64,000 nt of DNA from Fallopia convolvulus (taxonomy: Eukaryota; Streptophyta; Magnoliopsida; Caryophyllales; Polygonaceae). The stretch spans positions 44,408,943 through 44,472,942 of the forward strand of contig OZ024730.1 in assembly GCA_964016875.1 (NCBI GenBank), in the 5' to 3' direction. A program made the translations under genes and the position numbers. Positions 1 to 11,819 of the stretch are shown here, piece by piece. Within the stretch, counting starts at the first letter, position 1; each line of letters opens with the position of its first letter. Under the pieces are notes generated by a model. That model made no database searches and was not told the DNA's origin. It saw only the letters and a list, made by a program, of their open reading frames with translations.

Positions 1-1428
1 TTCAACACGCACATTATTTCCAACATGAACATCAAATGGAATTCAATTCCTCATTTAATAACCATAAAGCAAGAGAGATCCGTCCACTTGCCTTATAAGG
101 CGAGCTCGACGTCCCTAGCAATTCCAACAGTAATCTTTATCATCCTTCTGACAAATAAAACAAAAGGATTTCTCAGCAACGAGCTCACAGAAACACTTCT
201 TAGTTGTATTCTCAACTCCTACAACTTCCTAATCGATAAAGGATTTAATTTTCGAATATCGATATATAGTAAATCCTTAGTTATCATGCCTCAAGGAGCC
301 ATCTTGGCGGAATTATAACTAATTATCCGCTTCACTTTTGAAATAATTTTCTAAATAAAAATTGTTCATCAGCAACAGTTCTTAAAGGTTACCAAATTTC
401 GGATCAAACGGATTAACAATGAATCCCGAGTAATTATCCGAAGTCCCTTACCTGCCAATCGGTAACCAAAACTTGTTTTCGCTATAACGGAAGATCCGGA
501 CATCCGTTTCCCGAGCGGTTTGAACCTGTGGGACCATATCAACGTCATGATTATAAAAACCATAAATTTAATTAGCAAAGCGGCACTGAAAGGCCCGTAC
601 AGTGGCTCCGCAACTAGCGCGCTAATTAATTTCGATCGTATATACCTTTACTCGAGCCCATGGCTCGTTTGGCTCGATCCCTGAGCCCGAGGGTGGTTGG
701 GCATTGCTCGGTGGTGGTCCTCTTGGTGGGAGGTGGTCGGACAAGCCAACGGTCGCCGGCGGCGTCACTTTGGCGAGGCGAAGAGGATGACCGGCGTGAC
801 GTCTTCACTTCCTCCTTCCCGAGCATGTCGCTCCATTCTGCACCTCTCGCTGGCTCCATTTGCAGCAGCCCAAGTTCAGCTGACACCGAGAGGAAGAAGG
901 AGGAGAGGTGGCCGGTGGGCAGAGAAGGCAGAGGAGATGAGCGCCGACAGTGAAGAATCTTTCTCCCCTGTTCCGTTGTTCCGTACTGGTTCTCATACTG
1001 GTTCTGGTTTCCTCCTAGAAGCAGCAACATGGCAAGGAAGAAGAAGATATGAAGGTGAAGATGGAGGAGGAAAAGCTGGTGGAGGAAGCAAGGGCGAGGC
1101 AGAGAATAGCCGGCGGTGAGAATTCCTTTCCCCAGCCCGTCGTACATCCTTATCCTCTCTCGCACACCCTCTGTTTCTTACCAAAAGCCGAGCCCTTTCC
1201 TGATTCAATCTCTCCAATTCCTTCTTTAATCAGTAAGAGAAGAAAGATTTTAAAATTCAAAATCCGTCTCGAAGCGGGACTCTCGTTAAAACGGTAAAAC
1301 TATGTACCTCGGGTGGAAAAACTCACTAAACGAAAAACGTCCCATAAATTATGTATGCCAATAAAACCAATTTTCCATGATTTTATTTTGCCACCTTCAA
1401 TTTTTAGGGCTCCCGTTTCATTTTAAAT
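1..1428. other. Unassigned flank, probably old retroelement sequence
   Basis: No protein family is recognisable. The stretch around 640-1130 is GC- and purine-rich and is open in several frames on both strands at once, which is a compositional effect rather than a gene. The rest is AT-rich. The layout, a CT/GA-rich tract followed by AT-rich sequence, would fit an LTR or untranslated leader of an old retroelement, but no partner repeat lies in the window to prove it. Confidence 0.3.
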
Positions 1429-1896
1429 CCTTTACGGTACATAATTGAAAAGACGTTATCCAATAAATATTCTTTTTCCACTGAAAAATCCTAGAATTCA
1501 CACCGATCCATAAAATCATTTCTTTGTGATTTTAGGATATCACCAGCAATTTTCTAGGATTTAATTTCCAACAAAAATATTGGATTAAGCGTTAAAACGG
1601 ACCAAAAAGGTTAAAAGGAAATCCGAGAAAAATTAAAAAATATCCATAAAAACCACAGTTATTACAATAATTCAACTTTTTTCCATCAAAAGGCGAATGG
1701 TCGAAGAAGGCGAAACAAGATTAGAAAGCTGGTTGATGAGGAAGGGATTGAATGGAGAAGTACGGTTAATAAGACAAAAGTGGTTGTTGAAAACCTTACA
1801 AACCTATTCCGATCCGATCTTAGTGACCTTTCCCCCATGTCTCCTCAAGGAACCTCACCTCTATCGACGGATTTAGACAACTCCGAGCTCACACGT
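1429..1896 (+). pseudogene. L1-type LINE ORF2 fragment, part upstream of the RT core
   Basis: From about 1684 the plus strand reads as the stretch that precedes the reverse transcriptase in plant L1 ORF2 proteins, with an Arg-rich run, a KIRKLVDEEG-like linker and an NLTNLFRSDLSD-like segment. The frame runs to the insertion site at 1896 and continues without shift at 23163 (PFTGEEV), which shows that the gypsy element split one LINE. One extra T in the T-run at about 1675-1681 shifts the frame just upstream of the readable part; the duplicate at 21219-21688 lacks that T. It is a dead fragment with no recognised endonuclease part. Confidence 0.75.
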
Positions 1897-3344
1897 TGTT
1901 GAGAGGGTTTCTTGACAAGAAATAAATTTATAAGTCAAGACCCCGCTGAGTATAGCAGAGTCAGGATCGTTCCACAGAAAGCAAGGTTGTTCGTTTATCA
2001 ACTACTAAAAAGCAAACAAAATCAAGCAAACACACTCACAAGCAGCCTCGTTAACGACGTTGTCAGGGTCGTTAACGAACCACCGCACGCAAAAAGACTC
2101 AACTAACGACCTAAATAAATTCGGTACTGAGCCAAGAAACTCAGCTACGAAATTCACTTAAGATAATTCAAATAAAAACAAAGATCTAGGACTAGGGACA
2201 CCATAACATAGCCAAGCATATAAACTCGTAAGAAGATAAGATCATGCCTTTAAATAGATAGAGTCATCAACTTTCGTTGACTATCAAGTAAATTAACCTA
2301 CTTTCGCATCCTAATTCACTTAATTGCTTGTTTTGGATCTAAAGCTTGAAACTTTCGTATTCAAACAATATCAACTTCAAGTTACTAACTTTCTCTTTCA
2401 ATCAAGTTAAAAACTCAAATTACCTCAACTTTCATCTTGTTATAAGCACAACAAACAATCTCAATAATAGATAAAAGGCATTCAACACACAATCTCACTT
2501 ATCAAACATGCTCAACTATGCCTGGCTTAACCCCGATCCTAGAAAAGAAGACTAGTCACTAATCATAACTACTAAAAAAATAAATTCAATATAAGAAAAC
2601 ATTGAAAACCAATTACTAATCAATTAAATAGAAAAATCTGTCTTACATAAATTCAGAAGATACCGAAAAAAGAACAAAACACCGAACCAAAATCTCGATC
2701 CACGAACTCGGTAACTCTCGTTCACCGACCTCCGAACTCGACTCCGATCCTCTTGCCTCTTCGGTTCTTCCTCCTCTCCCAAAATCTCTAAAAAAAGGTC
2801 CTCTTCCCTCTCTTATATGCTAGATAGAAGAGTATTTATACTAAAAAGGCTAAAAGATATAAATTTTCCTAAAAAGATAGAAATAAAACCCTAAAAGATA
2901 GAAACAAAATCTAAGAAGATAACAAGACCTAAAATACATAATATAATAACCCTAAAAATCAAAAAAAGATACTCTACCGACACGGAAATAATTTCCCGCA
3001 TATGATCGGTGAGTCACAAAGTCAACCCTCGAAATTTCTATCTTGTGGCCTCGTTAACGAGCCTGGGCTTGGTTTCTTCCACACTTTTATCTCGTAAATC
3101 TTGAACTCTGACTTCTTCAATCTTGTATTCCTACGTCTTTCACTGTAGCGCTCCAAATTCAGCTTCATATATCACCTTTTCCTTGCTAAAACCTACAAAA
3201 TACACAAAATAGAGTAGCTTCCATACTTTCCATAGAAATATGCAAAACTATCCAAAAACACACAAAACTAAACCTAAACTTATCAAAACTAAACCTAATA
3301 AACAAAAAAACTTACTAAGAACTATACTAAAAATGAGAACATCA
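1897..3344 (-). repeat. 3' LTR of the host Athila element
   Basis: About 1.45 kb with TG...CA ends, directly beside the polypurine tract. It matches 21689-23157 over its whole length and is clearly older than the nested LTR pair. It carries a 21-bp-spaced pair of TCGTTAACGA palindromes (2048 and 2069). Near 3051 only one palindrome remains where the other LTR has two (22842 and 22864), so this copy has lost about 22 bp by deletion between repeats. Confidence 0.88.
2048..2078. repeat. TCGTTAACGA palindrome pair, 21-bp spacing (LTR example)
   Basis: Two perfect copies of the 10-bp palindrome start at 2048 and 2069. Equivalent pairs in the other LTRs are at 21147/21168 and 21840/21861. Confidence 0.9.
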
Positions 3345-3360
3345 AAATACCCCATACTTA
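3345..3360 (-). other. Polypurine tract of the host Athila element
   Basis: On the minus strand a purine-rich stretch with the core TATGGGG directly precedes the LTR. The same sequence precedes both LTRs of the nested plus-strand element, as expected for the plus-strand primer. Confidence 0.75.
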
Positions 3361-4987
3361 AACTTGCTTGTCCTCAAGCAATCACTAAACATTAACCAAA
3401 ATCAAACAAACATACTTATCAAGATATAGCCATCATCTAAAAAGCAACTTCTACATATGAGAAAAATATAGCAAAAGACTATTAATGTCATTACACATTT
3501 ATGCACTAAATAGACATAAGAAAATACAATCCAACCTCACAAGGGATATAATGTGTTTCACTCCACTCTCATGTGTTTGGGCTTAAAATTCAACTCTCAA
3601 CTCATCTTATATACAAAAACTCATAGAAATTGGAACTTATATCACCAAACTCTCCACCAGAGATTTGTCAAAACAAGCAAAAACCATCAAGAGAACTTAG
3701 GGGGCTCAATGAAAAACTTCATAGAAGCTTCCATTCGGCCGGGTTGTAATGGGGCTTGGTAATAACAATAAGGCGTGGAAATATTTTGGTCATGTGGTGC
3801 TAATAATATCCGGGAATCAAAGACTCCTAAGAACTCACACATAACATCAAAACACTCATAAAAAAACATATACCAAACTCACTCTCATTATGCACACTCA
3901 TTCTCACTCACCCATTATCATCCGAGAAAGTCTCAATAGAAATAAAAGAATCTCTGATATTATCTATAAACACACATGCACTTCAACTCTTCACTTTTTT
4001 TTTTCGCTTCCTCGTTAACAAGCCCACTTCAGGGTCGTTAACGAGCTTCCGTATGTATTCTTCCATTATTTCTTTCTCATTACCTCCAACAAATAACTTT
4101 ATTTTGTGCATCTTTTGCTTATCAAGTGATCTATCTTTTACATAATATTAGAACAAGAGACTTCCAATCTACCCTTCCCAATAATCCTTCAATCAAAGCA
4201 AACATTATAAGTCACTCCTCTCTTTTTAACATTCAACAAAAAATACATCTCCAATCTAAGTCCTAATCCCCGGATAGGGTCAGGCTAAAATTGGTTGTCA
4301 AAAGAAGGATCATGTAAAGGTGTTATAAAAAAATAAGTTCTCCATCATATGATTTTCACAAGTAATGAGCTATAAATCCCATATGGGTCTTAAGAAATAG
4401 ATAACCATCACAATTTCAAGAGATAATATGCATATAGAGAGTAAATCACACAAAAAAAAGAAGAGGAATTTATTAATGTTCTCCCTATAAGGCCAAAAAT
4501 TCCTCACTAGGTAGATTTTTGTTGGATTGCATCACTTATGCTATAAAGTATATGTGCTCAATTTCATCAAATGCTATCTTCTTCTAAAAACAAACAATTT
4601 TAAGTTAAGAATCCGGCTATACTATTAAAGACATGCTTGCAAGGAATTATATGATTAAGCTAGCAACTTACTATCATAGAACCTAAGAAAGGGACATCTA
4701 TCAATTCTAAAACTCTTTTTTTTTAGATTTTTTCAAATTTTTCGACATTTTTTTTAGAATAAAAAAAACTACTCAAAACGCATAAACACTTAAGACAACA
4801 AATTTTCTATTTTCTCCCACCCCATACTTAAAATTAAAGTGTCCCCACTGTAAGAAAAATAAGAAGAAGGAAAAGAAATAGAAAAGAAAACAAATAAAGA
4901 TAAAAATAAGAAAAAGAAAAAAAAAACATAAAAACTTACAAAGTCTCAAAAGTGGGAAACAAGGAAAAACTTCATCTTCAGGCTGAA
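3361..4987 (-). other. Non-coding 3' region of the host Athila element
   Basis: AT-rich sequence without a credible gene, lying between the extra ORF and the LTR. It is collinear, in reverse, with 13860-15784 of the nested plus-strand element, which assigns it to the same family. It includes a palindrome pair at 4012 and 4035 (variant first copy, 23-bp spacing). Confidence 0.7.
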
Positions 4988-6595
4988 TCAGCGGTTTGGT
5001 GGAGGAAAGTAGTGCTCAAAGTTCCCCATGTAGTCGTACATCGTCCTCCAACGCTCAGCATCATCCGCCTCTCTCTGACGATGCCTCTCATCCTCCATCG
5101 ACATGCAAGTAGAATAGACGGATTCCCATCTATCCATCCTCCTATGAATATGGTCCTGTTGGAGGTGAAGCTGCTGCATCCGTGCAGAAAGATCCTCGGC
5201 CCATGGTGGTGGCATACTCGATCCTGTGTACTCGGGCTGAGGAGGTGGTGGATAATGAGGCTGGAAATAATCTTGATACATCACCGTGTTGTAAGGCATG
5301 AGTCCATAGGAATGAGGGTCGCTAGGAGCTGGCGGTGGGTCGACAGAAGCTCTCGGCGCCTCAACGAAGTTGGGTGCCTCGCTAGCAATGTAGGAAGGAG
5401 GCTGGAAATGGTCGTTAACGAGCCTGGTGGGCTCGTCAACGAGGACGTTGCTGCCTAATACTTCCGTGTCGAGGTCTTCATCTTCTAGGTTTAGCTCCTC
5501 AGTTCCTCCCTCGGTGTCGGCCTCTTCAATGTCATCGCCTACTACCTCGGTCTCCTCATCTTCATCTTCATCTTCATCCATTGCATCTTCCTCTCGCTCA
5601 AACCGGGACACACACGACCTAAGTGAGAGCTCATCCTCCGGCTTGGGTTCCAATGGATAAGCATGTCCCGTCCACGCCTCGTACCAATTCGGTACGTAGA
5701 GAAGCTCCAACTTATCGAGGGTCGGTGTAACGATGCGATCTTGTACTTTCACCTTAAATCCTCCCTTGGCTTGAATGAAGACACTGCAGCTATACCGATA
5801 GTTCTTGTTGAGGAGTTGGGTGTGGGCCGGTGTGTAGCGAGTAAGGTCAACTCCAAGGTTTTTAGCTAAAAGGCTAACCAAGTTGCCACACCAAACCTCC
5901 TTGGACTTGGTTGATTTCTCGATGTAGTAGAGCCATTCGTACCCCAAATTCAAGGGGTCGGGCTCCTCGAAAAGGATGGTGCGGAGACAAGCAACTTCTG
6001 TCCTCGTTGGCCGGTTCAACTCTCTCTTCGGCCAAAACGTTGCGGCTAGGACTCGGAGAATAATCCTAAAGATGGGATTGATGGTGTTTGCCCCAAATAA
6101 TGCCGTTGTGGAGGATTGGACCTCCCCGGTGATGTAACTCCAAGTACGAGTCACTCTGTAGTCTTTCAAGCTGTAGTCTCTAGACGGGTTCAGAAGCTCT
6201 AAAATTGCATTGAACTCTGCCATGGTGAACTCACGGCTCACATTGCCAAGCCGAAACTAGATTCGTCCCGCCGAAGTCTTCGACAAGAAGATAGTCTCTA
6301 AGGTGGCCAAAAACTCGGATGTGAGGGCCGGATAGTGTGGTAAATTCTCCTGCTTCAGGAGATGAGCGGCACCAAGAATAACAAAGGCCTCCTTGACGTC
6401 CGTGTAGATCCCCGTGTTTACAGCACTAGACTTCGAGAACCAACGGGTGTAGTGGTCCTTCTCTAGAATGGCACGGTATCGATGCACTTGGCCTTGAGTA
6501 CTCAAAATCACGTCATCCACGCGAGGTGGAGATGGGTACCTCTGGTTCCTTCTCTTCTTCTGAGCTCGGGTAGCGGGTCTGCTTGAACTTGCCAT
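4988..6595 (-). pseudogene. Athila ORF in the envelope position, one nonsense codon
   Basis: The minus strand is a single frame of about 535 codons from the ATG at 6595 to 4988, broken by one in-frame TAG at about 6254-6256. The N-terminal 110 residues begin with a short basic stretch. The middle resembles the Athila ORF1-type protein family of plant retrotransposons, and the C-terminal third holds a strongly acidic Asp/Glu run followed by a Pro-rich tail with a predicted helix at the very end. I see no signal peptide or clear membrane segment, so an envelope function is not supported. A palindrome pair (5412 and 5433) lies inside the ORF and reads as a Val-Asn-Asp/Val-Asp-Glu heptad. Confidence 0.7.
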
Positions 6596-7839
6596 GAGAT
6601 CCTAAAAAACAATCAAGAATTTTCCAAGATAAGATCTACTCAAAATAGATAGGTAAGAGACCCCATACTTGGTCTCGAAACAGCCTCGGAATTATTCGTT
6701 AACTACCGAATTGGGTCGTTTACGATTCTGGACTGGCCATGATTTTTTAAGCATTGCAGGGTCGTTAACGAACCTGGGTGGGTCGTTAACGAGCTGCCGA
6801 GAGCCAAATCGCAGAATTCCGAGTTTAATCTACCTTAAAATTTCAAGCAAAAATCAAGCATGCAATCCTCTATACTTCTTCACTAGTCACACAATCGGAT
6901 ATACGCACCAAATACTTGCTCGATTACCTATCCCGAACATGCTAAATTTACCCGAAATTTTGACATGCTAAGTTTAAAACTTGACACTAGAACAAGAAAA
7001 ATTCATGCTTTTTCATAATGAACTTGTCATAATGGAACATCTAACATGAATATCCTTCTCTAGATCTAGAATTACGAAGCAAAATCAAACTCACATGGGC
7101 AAAATTCCAATCATGAACATCGACCCTCTATATGAACTCAATTCTAGACATGAAATTTCTACCCTATAAACCATAAATCATGCAATTTCGAGTTAGGGTT
7201 TAGAAAACATACCGGAGAACCGAGAAATTTGAAGAACAAGGGGTCGGAAATAGGGTGAGTAACGAGCTCGGTGAGGGTTATCGAAAGCTCGAATCTTCGT
7301 CGGTGGATGGAAGGGTTTCCGGGCTTCGGTAACGACAGTTGCTCGGTGGTGGTTGGTGCGGGATTCCGATCGGTGGGAGGAGGTTTTCAAGATCTCTGGT
7401 TGAGCTTTTGAGAAGGTTGGAATTGGGAGGATTTGAGGGTGGGTTTTTGGAAGGGGTAAGAGGGTTATATAGGAGAAGGAAGGGATAGGAAGAGGTAGAG
7501 GGTGGCGGCTTGGGTAGGTAAAAAGATAGATTAGGTTAAAAAAACTTACCTGCCCGTTTTCCGAGTCGGGTCGTTCGAACCGGGTCATTAACGACCCTGG
7601 GTGGGTTGTTAACGAGCCACCGTAGCCTCTTGGAGTGATTTTCGATCCCTTCTCCTGCATCTTGTTAGCTAATAATTTATCCTAATTTCTATCTTAAAAA
7701 GTATGAAAAAGAAAACAAAAGAAAGCTAAGAAAAATAATCTAAAAAGAAAAAAAAAAAGAGAAACTAAATCTATTCTAAAAGCGGGTTGCCTCCCGTAAG
7801 CGCTATTTTTAATGTCGTTAGCCCGACGAGCTTCTTTTG
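6596..7839 (-). other. Spacer between integrase and extra ORF of Athila element
   Basis: No gene is supported. It holds palindrome pairs at 6696/6716, 6762/6783 and 7585/7606, and a CT/GA-biased stretch around 7250-7520. Short open frames here are chance. The segment at 7790-7850 matches 13800-13850 of the nested element, so both keep the same post-integrase sequence. Confidence 0.6.
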
Positions 7840-9323
7840 CTAGTCTGATGATGTGAGAGCCATGGTGACTCTTATCTCTTCGTCCGGGTCGGTTTGCTCA
7901 TGGAATTTCTTCAACCGGTGTCCATTAACTTTGAAGATTACGCCTCGCTTATTGGTCAACTCTACTGCTCCGTGAGGATAAATGTGATGAACCACAAATG
8001 GCCCACTCCATCGTGTCCTGAGCTTTCCTGGGAATAATCGGAGTCTAGAGTTGAAAAGAAGTACCTTATCGCCGACGTAATAAGTTTTGGGCACTAATTT
8101 CCGATCATGCCACCTTTTGGTGCGCTCCTTGTATATTTCAGCATTTTCATACGCCTTCAGCCTCAGTTCTTCTAATGCTTGCAAGTCCATGAATTTTTTT
8201 GCTCCTGCCGCGTCGAGGTTCATGTTGAGCTCCTTAAGATCCCATAATGCTTTATGCTCCATTTCGACCGGTAAATGACATGCCTTGCCATACACAAGAT
8301 TATAAGGGGTGGTGCGGAGAGGCGTCTTGTATGCTGTCCTATATGCCCACAGAGCGTCATCCAATTTGGAGGACCAATCCTTCCTAGAACGGGAAACTGT
8401 CTTCTCCAATATGCTCTTTATTTGCCTGTTTGAAACTTCAACCTGGCCACTAGTTTGGGGATGATAGGGTGTTGCCACCCGATGGGATACCCCATACTTA
8501 GCCGAAAGTGCTTCAAAACTCCGCTCAATGAAATGAGAACCACCATCACTGATAAGGACCCTTGGAACGCCGAACCTAAGGAAAATGTTGGTCTTGATGA
8601 ATTTAGCCACAGTCTTGGCGTCGTTAGTCCTTGTAGCAACAGCCTCCACCCACTTAGAGACACAATCGACCGCGACTAGGATGTACTTGTAGGGGCCTGA
8701 TGCAAGAAACGGTCCCATGAAGTCAATGCCCCACACATCAAATAGCTCAACCTCTAATATCCCGGTTAGTGGATTTTCATGTCTCCAAGTGATGTTGCCT
8801 GAGCGTTGACATCCATCACATGTTGTCACGTAAGCTTGCACATTCTTGAACATGGTTGGCCAATAGAGACCACTTTGAAGAATCTTCGCCGTAGTTTTGA
8901 ATCCTTTTGCATGGCCTCCAGTTGGAAGTGTGTGACATTGACGGATCACATTCTTGATCTCCTCTTCTGGAACACAACGCCTAAAGAGGTGATCGCTCCC
9001 TTGCTTAAACAAGTAAGGATCATCCCAATAGTACTGTTTTACATCATGGAGAAATTTTCTTCTTCTCTCGGAAATCACGCCTCCTACAAGATAGTTAGCG
9101 AAATCCGCAAACCAAGGGGCTTTTGACCCTCTAATAGCTTGGATTGATATTGAGGAAGAAGAAGTAGAAGTAGGAGTAGGAATGGAATTGATTTGAGTTA
9201 GTTCGGTTTCAGAAGTCTTACCTGGATGGGTCGTTAACGAGCTTGGAGTCATTATTTTATCCTCGGTAACGACCTCACGTGGCTCAGTAACGACCTGATT
9301 GACTGGCATGCCGACCCATTCTG
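7840..9323 (-). pseudogene. Athila integrase region, 5' truncated
   Basis: The integrase joins element cDNA to host DNA. The minus-strand frame shows the zinc-binding H-H-C-C region (HTLPTGGH then CDGCQ), the catalytic core with Asp in GIDFMGPF, Asp in LISDGG and Glu in the GQVEVSNRQ segment, and a C-terminal GPF-type module (RWSGPFVV). It is open to the stop at 7840. The normal upstream RNase H is absent because the nested element begins at 9324. The open frame runs a dozen codons into the nested sequence and so gains an accidental ATG at 9360. Palindromes at 9231, 9263 and 9284 fall in the N-terminal part and are read in two different frames. Confidence 0.85.
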
Positions 9324-9978
9324 AAAGTTGAAGTGCATTCGAGTTTAAAGATAATATCAAGAGATTCTTTTATTTTTGTTTTGAGACTTTCTAGGATGAT
9401 AAAGGGTGAGTGAAAATAAGTGTGCATAATATGAAGAGTGAGTTTGGTATATGTTTTATGAGAGTTTTGATGTTAGATGTGAGTTTTTAGGAGTCTTTGA
9501 TTCCCGGATATTATTAGCACCACATAGCCAAAATATTTCCACACCTTATTGTTATTACCAAGCCCCATTACAACCCGGCCGAATGGAAACTTCTTTGAAG
9601 TTTTTCATTGAGCCTTAAGTTCTTTTGATGATTCTTTGCTTGTTTTGACAAATCTTGGGTGGAGAGTATTGGTGATATAAGTTCCAATTTCTATGAGTTT
9701 TTGTATATAGGATGAGTTGAGAGATTGAATTTATAAGCCCAAACACATGAGAGTTGAGGGAAACACATTATATCCTTTGAGAGGTTGGATTGTATTATTT
9801 TATGTCTATTTGAGTGCATATATGTGTGAGGATGTTAATAGTCTTTTGCTATAATTTTCTTATGTGTAGATGTTGCTTTTTGGAAGATGGCTATGTCTTG
9901 ATAAGCATGATTTGTTTTGGTTTTGGTTAGTATCTTGTTTATTGCTTGAGGACAAGCAAGTCTAAGTATGGGGTATTT

Positions 9979-11475
9979 TGATGTTCGCATTTTTAGTATA
10001 GTTTTTGATAGGTTTTCTTTGCTTATTAGGTTTAGTTTTGTCTAGTTTAGGTTTAGTTTTGAGTATTTTGAGTTAGTTTTGCATAAATCTACGAAAAGAG
10101 TGAAATCTACGCTATTTTGTGTATTTTGTAGATTTTAGCGAGAAAAAGGAGCTAAATGGAGCTAAATTTGGAGCATCACAGTGAAGGATGGGAAAGTGCA
10201 AGATTTAAGAAGTCAAAGCTTAAGAGTACAAGAGGAGGTGTTGAACAAAACAAAGCCCATGCTCGTTAACGAGGCTGTGAAGGGTCGTTAACGAGGCCAC
10301 GAAGAGAAAGATTTCGAGTATTATTTTTATTATTCACCGATCCTGAGCGGAAATTTATTTCCGTATCGGTTGAGTATCTTTTTAGAATCTTTATGGGTTA
10401 TTAGAATATGTATTTTAGGGTTTAATATCTTTCTAGACTTTATTTCTATCTTTTAGAGATTTGTTTCTATCTTTTTAGGAAAGTTTTTATCTTTTAGCCT
10501 TTTTAGTTTTTTAGGATTTTCTAGTATAAATACCCTTCTATCTAGCATAGAAAGGGAGAGTCGAATTTTAGGGCTAGTTTTTGGAGAAGATTTGGAGGAA
10601 GGCCGAAGGAGAGAGAACCGGATCGGAAGTCGGTGACGACGGTTTCCGAGGTTCGTTGATCGAGTTTTGTGGTTCGGTGATTGTTTTGTTTAGTTTTCTT
10701 CTGAATCTCTGTAAGACGATATTTTTGTTGGTAATTTAAGTTTGAGTTTTGTTTCAATGTTTGTTTTTATTGAAGATTTTAGTTTCTTAATCATGAGTAG
10801 TGAGTAGTCTATTTTTCTAGGGTCGGGGTTAAGCCCGGCATAGTTGAGCATGTTTGATGAGTAAGATTGTGTGTTGAATGCCTTTTATCTTTATTGAGAT
10901 TGTTTGTTGTGCTTAATACCAAAACGGGAGTTGAGGTAATTTGAGTTTTAACTTGATTGAAAGAGAAAGTTAGTAACTTGAAGGTTGATTTGTTTGAAAA
11001 CGAAAGTTTCAAGCTTTAGATCCAAAACAAGCAATCGAGTGAGTTAGTTTATGAAAATAGATTAATTTACTTGTTAAGTCAATGAAAGTTGATGACTCTA
11101 TCTGTTTAAAGGCATGATCTTATCTTCTTACGAATTCTTATGCTTGGCTATGTTGTGGTGTCCCTTATCCTAGATTTTTGTTTTAATTGAATTATTTCTG
11201 GTAAATCTTCGTTGCTGAGTACTTGCCTCGGTACCGAGTATTAATTGGGATTTAATTAGGTCATTATTTAGTATTTTTGTGTTCGGTGGTTCGGTAACGA
11301 TCCTGACAAGGTCGTTAACGAGGCATCTCGTGAGTGATTGTGTTTGATTTTATTTGATTTTTATTAGATTGATAGACAAACAACCTTGCTTCCTTTGGAA
11401 CGATCCTGACTCCACTGTACTCAGCGGGGTCTTGACTTACAAATTTATTTGTTGGCCGAGAATACCCTTTCAACA
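9979..11475 (+). repeat. First LTR of nested Athila derivative
   Basis: About 1.5 kb, starting TGATGTTCGC after a polypurine tract and ending CAACA directly before the primer site. It is almost identical to 15785-17282 and related to the older LTRs at 1897 and 21689 (reverse orientation). It contains palindrome pairs at 10263/10285 and 11291/11312. A TATA-like stretch (TATAAATA) lies near 10524. Confidence 0.9.
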
Positions 11476-11478
11476 AAT

Positions 11479-11496
11479 TGGCGCCGTTGTCGGGGA
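11479..11496 (+). other. Primer binding site
   Basis: TGGCGCCGTTGTCGGGGA lies three bases after the LTR end. It is complementary to the 3' end of a tRNA of the tRNA-Asp type, the usual primer of Athila elements, with one T where the host copy has C. Confidence 0.8.
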
Positions 11497-11551
11497 GATT
11501 TCAATAGTGCCAAGTTTGTTTGTTTTACGTTTTTTTAGGGACTCCGCCGAG

Positions 11552-11749
11552 TCGGTAACGACCCCCCCAGGGTCGGTACCCACCCTGCTGGGCAACCCAG
11601 TTTTCTGTGTTTTTTTCTGTTTATTTTTAGGTCATTGTCGAGTCGTTAACGACCCCTTCCCTGTCGACAGGTAATTGCTTTTTCTTTTTAGTTTCTATTT
11701 TACGGGATCACTCCAGGCTCGTTAACGACCCCCCCAGGTTCGTTACCAA
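11552..11749. repeat. TCGTTAACGA-type palindrome cluster in the leader
   Basis: Copies at 11552, 11573, 11643, 11719 and 11740, with the two close pairs exactly 21 bp apart and with variants TCGGTAACGA, TCGGTACCCA and TCGTTACCAA. Confidence 0.85.
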
Positions 11750-11819
11750 CCCTGTCCGAGACCCCGTTTTTGCTTTTTGATTTCGTTTTTGTTTTTGTTT
11801 TTGTTTTTGCTTACAGTGT

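Larger units (their letters stand above)
11476..11819 (+). other. Leader of nested element with three palindrome clusters
   Basis: This is the non-coding leader between primer site and ORF start. It carries palindrome pairs at 11552/11573 and 11719/11740, each at 21-bp spacing, and a single copy at 11643. T-rich runs separate them. The start of the following ORF is taken at the ATG at 11820, which aligns with the Gag start region of the host copy. Confidence 0.6.

Noticed and set aside
626..1165. Long open frames on both strands
   Set aside because: Open in several overlapping frames at once with low-complexity composition and no family resemblance; a compositional effect.
4988..6595. Viral-type envelope gene
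   Set aside because: It has the position of an envelope ORF but no signal peptide or membrane segment; resemblance is to the Athila ORF1-type family.
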